DNA of 64,000 nucleotides, from contig JACASW010000005.1 of the NCBI GenBank assembly GCA_013390785.1, positions 1-64,000 of the forward strand, written 5' to 3'. The position numbers and the translations under genes were made by a program. The notes under the pieces are model-generated. The model was not told where the DNA came from and made no database searches. It worked only from the letters and a program-made list of their open reading frames with translations. Below, piece after piece: positions 61,994 to 64,000 of this stretch; the stretch's first letter is position 1, and each line of letters begins with the position of its first letter. The stretch is from Marine Group I thaumarchaeote. GTDB lineage: Archaea; Thermoproteota; Nitrososphaeria; Nitrososphaerales; Nitrosopumilaceae.

Positions 61994-63304
61994 ATGAAAA
62001 TAGCAGTAATTGGTTTAGGTTTTGTAGGACTATCACTCGCTAGTGTATTAGCATCAAAGGGAAACAATGTAATCGGAATAGATGTCGATGTTAAAAAATG
62101 TAAAAAAATTTGTAATGGAATTACACCATTCTTTGAACCAGATTTAGAAAAGACGTTAAAAATTGGATTAAAAAAGAAACTAACAATAAGTAATGATTTT
62201 TCATTGATTAAAGATTATGATATGATTTTTGTTGCTGTAGGAACACCACAGAAATCAAATGGTGCAATAGAGCTATCGATGATTAAAAAAGCGGTAACAT
62301 CTATCGGAACAATTCTCGCAAAAAGTAAGAAGAAGCCGATTGTTCTCATAAAAAGTACAGTCATCCCCGGCACGATGCAAAATGTCATTTTACCAATTTT
62401 AGAGAAAAGATCTGGTAAGAAAGCAGGAAAAGAGTTTGGACTTATTTCAAATCCAGAATTTTTACAAGAAAGTAGTGCGATTAAGGATACAAAATTTCCT
62501 CATGTAATAGTTCTAGGAGGTTACCAAACTAAGTTTATGAAAAAAGCAAAAAGTTTCTTTTCTAAATTACATCCAAATGTTCCAATTACAATCACAAATC
62601 ACCAAACAGTTGAGATGATAAAATATGCAAATAATTCATTTCTAGCAACAAAAATTAGTTTTATTAATCAGCTATCTAACATATGCCAAAATATTCCAGG
62701 TGCTAACATAGACGACATTGCAAAAACAATAGGATTGGATCCTAGAATTGGGGCATTGTTTCTAAATGCAGGACCGGGGTATGGAGGTTCATGTCTACCA
62801 AAAGATATGAAAGCGCTGATAAGTTTTGCCGATAAAATTGGAATTAATCCAACTCTCCTAAATGCGGTTGAAAAAACAAATCAAAAACAAATACAAAATA
62901 TAATTTCATTAATGGAAAAAACATTAGGAACACTTGCATCAAAACGAATTACTGTTTTAGGTACTGCATTCAAGCCTAACACAGATGATGTTAGAGACTC
63001 AATAGCAATAGAACTAATAAAAAAACTTTTGAAAAAGAAATCTAGAATTACAATTTATGATCCAAAAGCAATGAAAAATACTAGAAATATTTTTGGAGAC
63101 AAAATCATTTACGCAGGATCAGTTGCTGATGCACTGAACAAAAGTAAGTGTGCAATATTGATGACTCACTGGAAGCAATTTGAAAGATTTAACAATAATT
63201 CAATTAAATACATGAGTAAAAAATTCATTATAGACTGTAGACGAATTTTAGTAGAAAAAGAATTACAGGCTGAATATTATGCAATAGGAATAGGAAAAAT
63301 ATAA
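61994..63304 (+). CDS. ugd: UDP-glucose 6-dehydrogenase
   Basis: About 436 residues from the ATG at 61994 (a TTG at 61982 would add four). I-A-V-I-G-L-G-F-V-G-L-S-L-A (2-15) binds NAD, K-S-T-V-I-P-G-T (about 118-125), N-P-E-F-L-Q-E-S-S-A-I and G-P-G-Y-G-G-S-C-L-P-K-D with the catalytic Cys follow, and L-G-T-A-F-K-P-N-T-D-D closes the UDP-binding half. It makes UDP-glucuronate. Its stop overlaps the next start (TAATG). It is clearly a different subfamily from the WecC-like gene at 59637-61010. Confidence 0.93.
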   Translation: MKIAVIGLGFVGLSLASVLASKGNNVIGIDVDVKKCKKICNGITPFFEPDLEKTLKIGLKKKLTISNDFSLIKDYDMIFVAVGTPQKSNGAIELSMIKKAVTSIGTILAKSKKKPIVLIKSTVIPGTMQNVILPILEKRSGKKAGKEFGLISNPEFLQESSAIKDTKFPHVIVLGGYQTKFMKKAKSFFSKLHPNVPITITNHQTVEMIKYANNSFLATKISFINQLSNICQNIPGANIDDIAKTIGLDPRIGALFLNAGPGYGGSCLPKDMKALISFADKIGINPTLLNAVEKTNQKQIQNIISLMEKTLGTLASKRITVLGTAFKPNTDDVRDSIAIELIKKLLKKKSRITIYDPKAMKNTRNIFGDKIIYAGSVADALNKSKCAILMTHWKQFERFNNNSIKYMSKKFIIDCRRILVEKELQAEYYAIGIGKI

Positions 63305-64000
63305 TGAAATATGTCGTAACAGGTGGAGCTGGCTTTATCGGAAGTCACATAACAAAAAAGCTGGTGGAACGTGGGGACGTTGTTACTGTAATAGATAATA
63401 TGAATACTGGAAAAGAGAAAAATTTGGAATCAGTAATAGACAAAATTAGTTTTGTTAAAGGTGATGTTTTAGATACAGAGCTGCTTGAAAGTATAACAAA
63501 AGATGTAGATGGAGTATTTCATCAAGCTGCACTTGCATCGGTACAAGATTCCTTTGATGAACCAGATGAGTATCATAATGTTAATGTAAATGGAACAGAA
63601 AATATTTTGAAATTATCAAAAAAATATGGCTTCAAGGTTGTTTATGCAAGTTCATCAAGTGTTTATGGCAACCCAATAAGAATTCCAATTAAGGAATCAG
63701 ATGAGAAAAATCCTATTAACCCATATGCGGAAACAAAACTGAAAAAGGAAGGATTGGCAATTGAATATTCTAAAATGGGAGTAAGTGTGATAGGATTGCG
63801 TTATTTCAATGTATTTGGAAAAGGTCAATCAAAAGAATATGCAGGGGTTTTAAAATTATTTTTAGAACGGATCAGGGATAAATTACCACCGAAGATTAAT
63901 GGTGATGGAATGCAATTCAGAGATTTTGTACATGTTAATGATGTCGTAAATGCTAACCTTATGTCGATGGACAGTGATATTACTCATGAATTTTTTAATG
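63304..64000 (+). CDS. GalE-like UDP-sugar 4-epimerase (extended SDR), 3' end beyond window
   Basis: An ATG at 63304, overlapping the ugd stop, opens a frame that runs to the window edge (about 232 residues). V-T-G-G-A-G-F-I-G-S-H (5-15) binds NAD, F-H-Q-A-A-L-A-S-V, Y-A-S-S-S-S-V-Y-G and Y-A-E-T-K (catalytic Tyr/Lys) follow, then R-Y-F-N-V-F-G and F-R-D-F-V-H-V-N-D. This is the WbpP/GalE pattern for UDP-GlcNAc or UDP-glucuronate 4-epimerases. After ugd, a UDP-glucuronate to UDP-galacturonate conversion is plausible. The C-terminus is not seen. Confidence 0.9.
   Translation, partial: MKYVVTGGAGFIGSHITKKLVERGDVVTVIDNMNTGKEKNLESVIDKISFVKGDVLDTELLESITKDVDGVFHQAALASVQDSFDEPDEYHNVNVNGTENILKLSKKYGFKVVYASSSSVYGNPIRIPIKESDEKNPINPYAETKLKKEGLAIEYSKMGVSVIGLRYFNVFGKGQSKEYAGVLKLFLERIRDKLPPKINGDGMQFRDFVHVNDVVNANLMSMDSDITHEFFN

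Noticed and set aside
1-64000. CRISPR arrays, tRNA/rRNA genes, transposases, integrases or attachment sites
   Set aside because: I read for spaced repeats, conserved tRNA-like loops and transposase-like proteins and found none; repeated poly-A/poly-T runs reflect base composition.

Overview
The window is very AT-rich and almost completely coding: about 61 genes in 64 kb, with no intergenic gap over roughly 210 bp. I see no rRNA, tRNA, insertion sequence, integrase or CRISPR array. Several features suggest an archaeon, most likely an ammonia-oxidising thaumarchaeon (Nitrososphaerota, Nitrosopumilus/Nitrosarchaeum-like). They are the low GC, frequent TTG/GTG starts without obvious Shine-Dalgarno sites, polyprenyl/dolichyl-phosphate-type membrane glycosyltransferases and an UPF0104/AglD-like membrane protein. 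This assignment is an inference from style and gene content, because no universal marker gene lies in the window.

The whole window is one large surface-glycan (S-layer or capsule-like glycan) biosynthesis locus, cut at both ends. Positions 1-13.5 kb hold a sulfate/nonulosonate block: the 3' end of a sugar nucleotidyltransferase, ATP sulfurylase, four sulfatase-fold proteins that lack the formylglycine motif, a PseB/CapD-like dehydratase, a short NeuB-like synthase, a PseH-like N-acetyltransferase, a CMAH-like metallo-beta-lactamase-fold protein, a DegT aminotransferase and a Wzx-type flippase. Positions 13.5-20.8 kb hold a sulfotransferase, an SpsF-like cytidylyltransferase, a large GT-B protein and a cupin (minus strand), then rmlB, rmlA and a rhamnosyltransferase-like GT2 (plus strand).

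Positions 20.8-23.6 kb hold a compact acyl-carrier cassette: FkbH-like HAD enzyme, acyl carrier protein, VOC protein and holo-ACP synthase. Archaea normally lack ACP-based metabolism, so this is the most striking part of the window. Positions 23.6-35 kb mix decoration enzymes (hexapeptide acyltransferase, deacetylase, FkbM methyltransferase, aminotransferase, Gfo/Idh oxidoreductase, DesII-like radical SAM enzyme, FemAB-like acyltransferase) with GT4 glycosyltransferases. Positions 35-44.8 kb encode the membrane side: a membrane-anchored alpha/beta hydrolase, two polytopic glycosyltransferase-type proteins, a DprE1-like FAD enzyme, a class III aminotransferase, an UPF0104 protein and a DPM1-like GT2.

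Positions 44.8-48.8 kb form a CDP-3,6-dideoxyhexose operon (rfbF, rfbG, an RfbH-like dehydratase lacking Fe-S cysteines, and a reductase). Positions 50-64 kb carry a second sulfotransferase, several epimerases, a second FkbM, a DegT aminotransferase, two glycosyltransferases, a mini nucleotide-sugar dehydrogenase, a glutaminase-less asparagine synthetase-like protein, WecC, GalU, Ugd and the start of a GalE-like epimerase.

Read together, the genes activate sugars as dTDP-, CDP-, CMP- and UDP-forms, convert them to deoxy-, amino- and uronic-acid sugars, and decorate them with acetyl, acyl-carrier-derived, methyl, amide and sulfate groups. The glycans are assembled by cytoplasmic GT2/GT4/GT-B enzymes and exported or finished at the membrane. 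Genes switch strand about 22 times, and convergent genes nearly always abut or overlap, which looks like a patchwork of small acquired transcription units.
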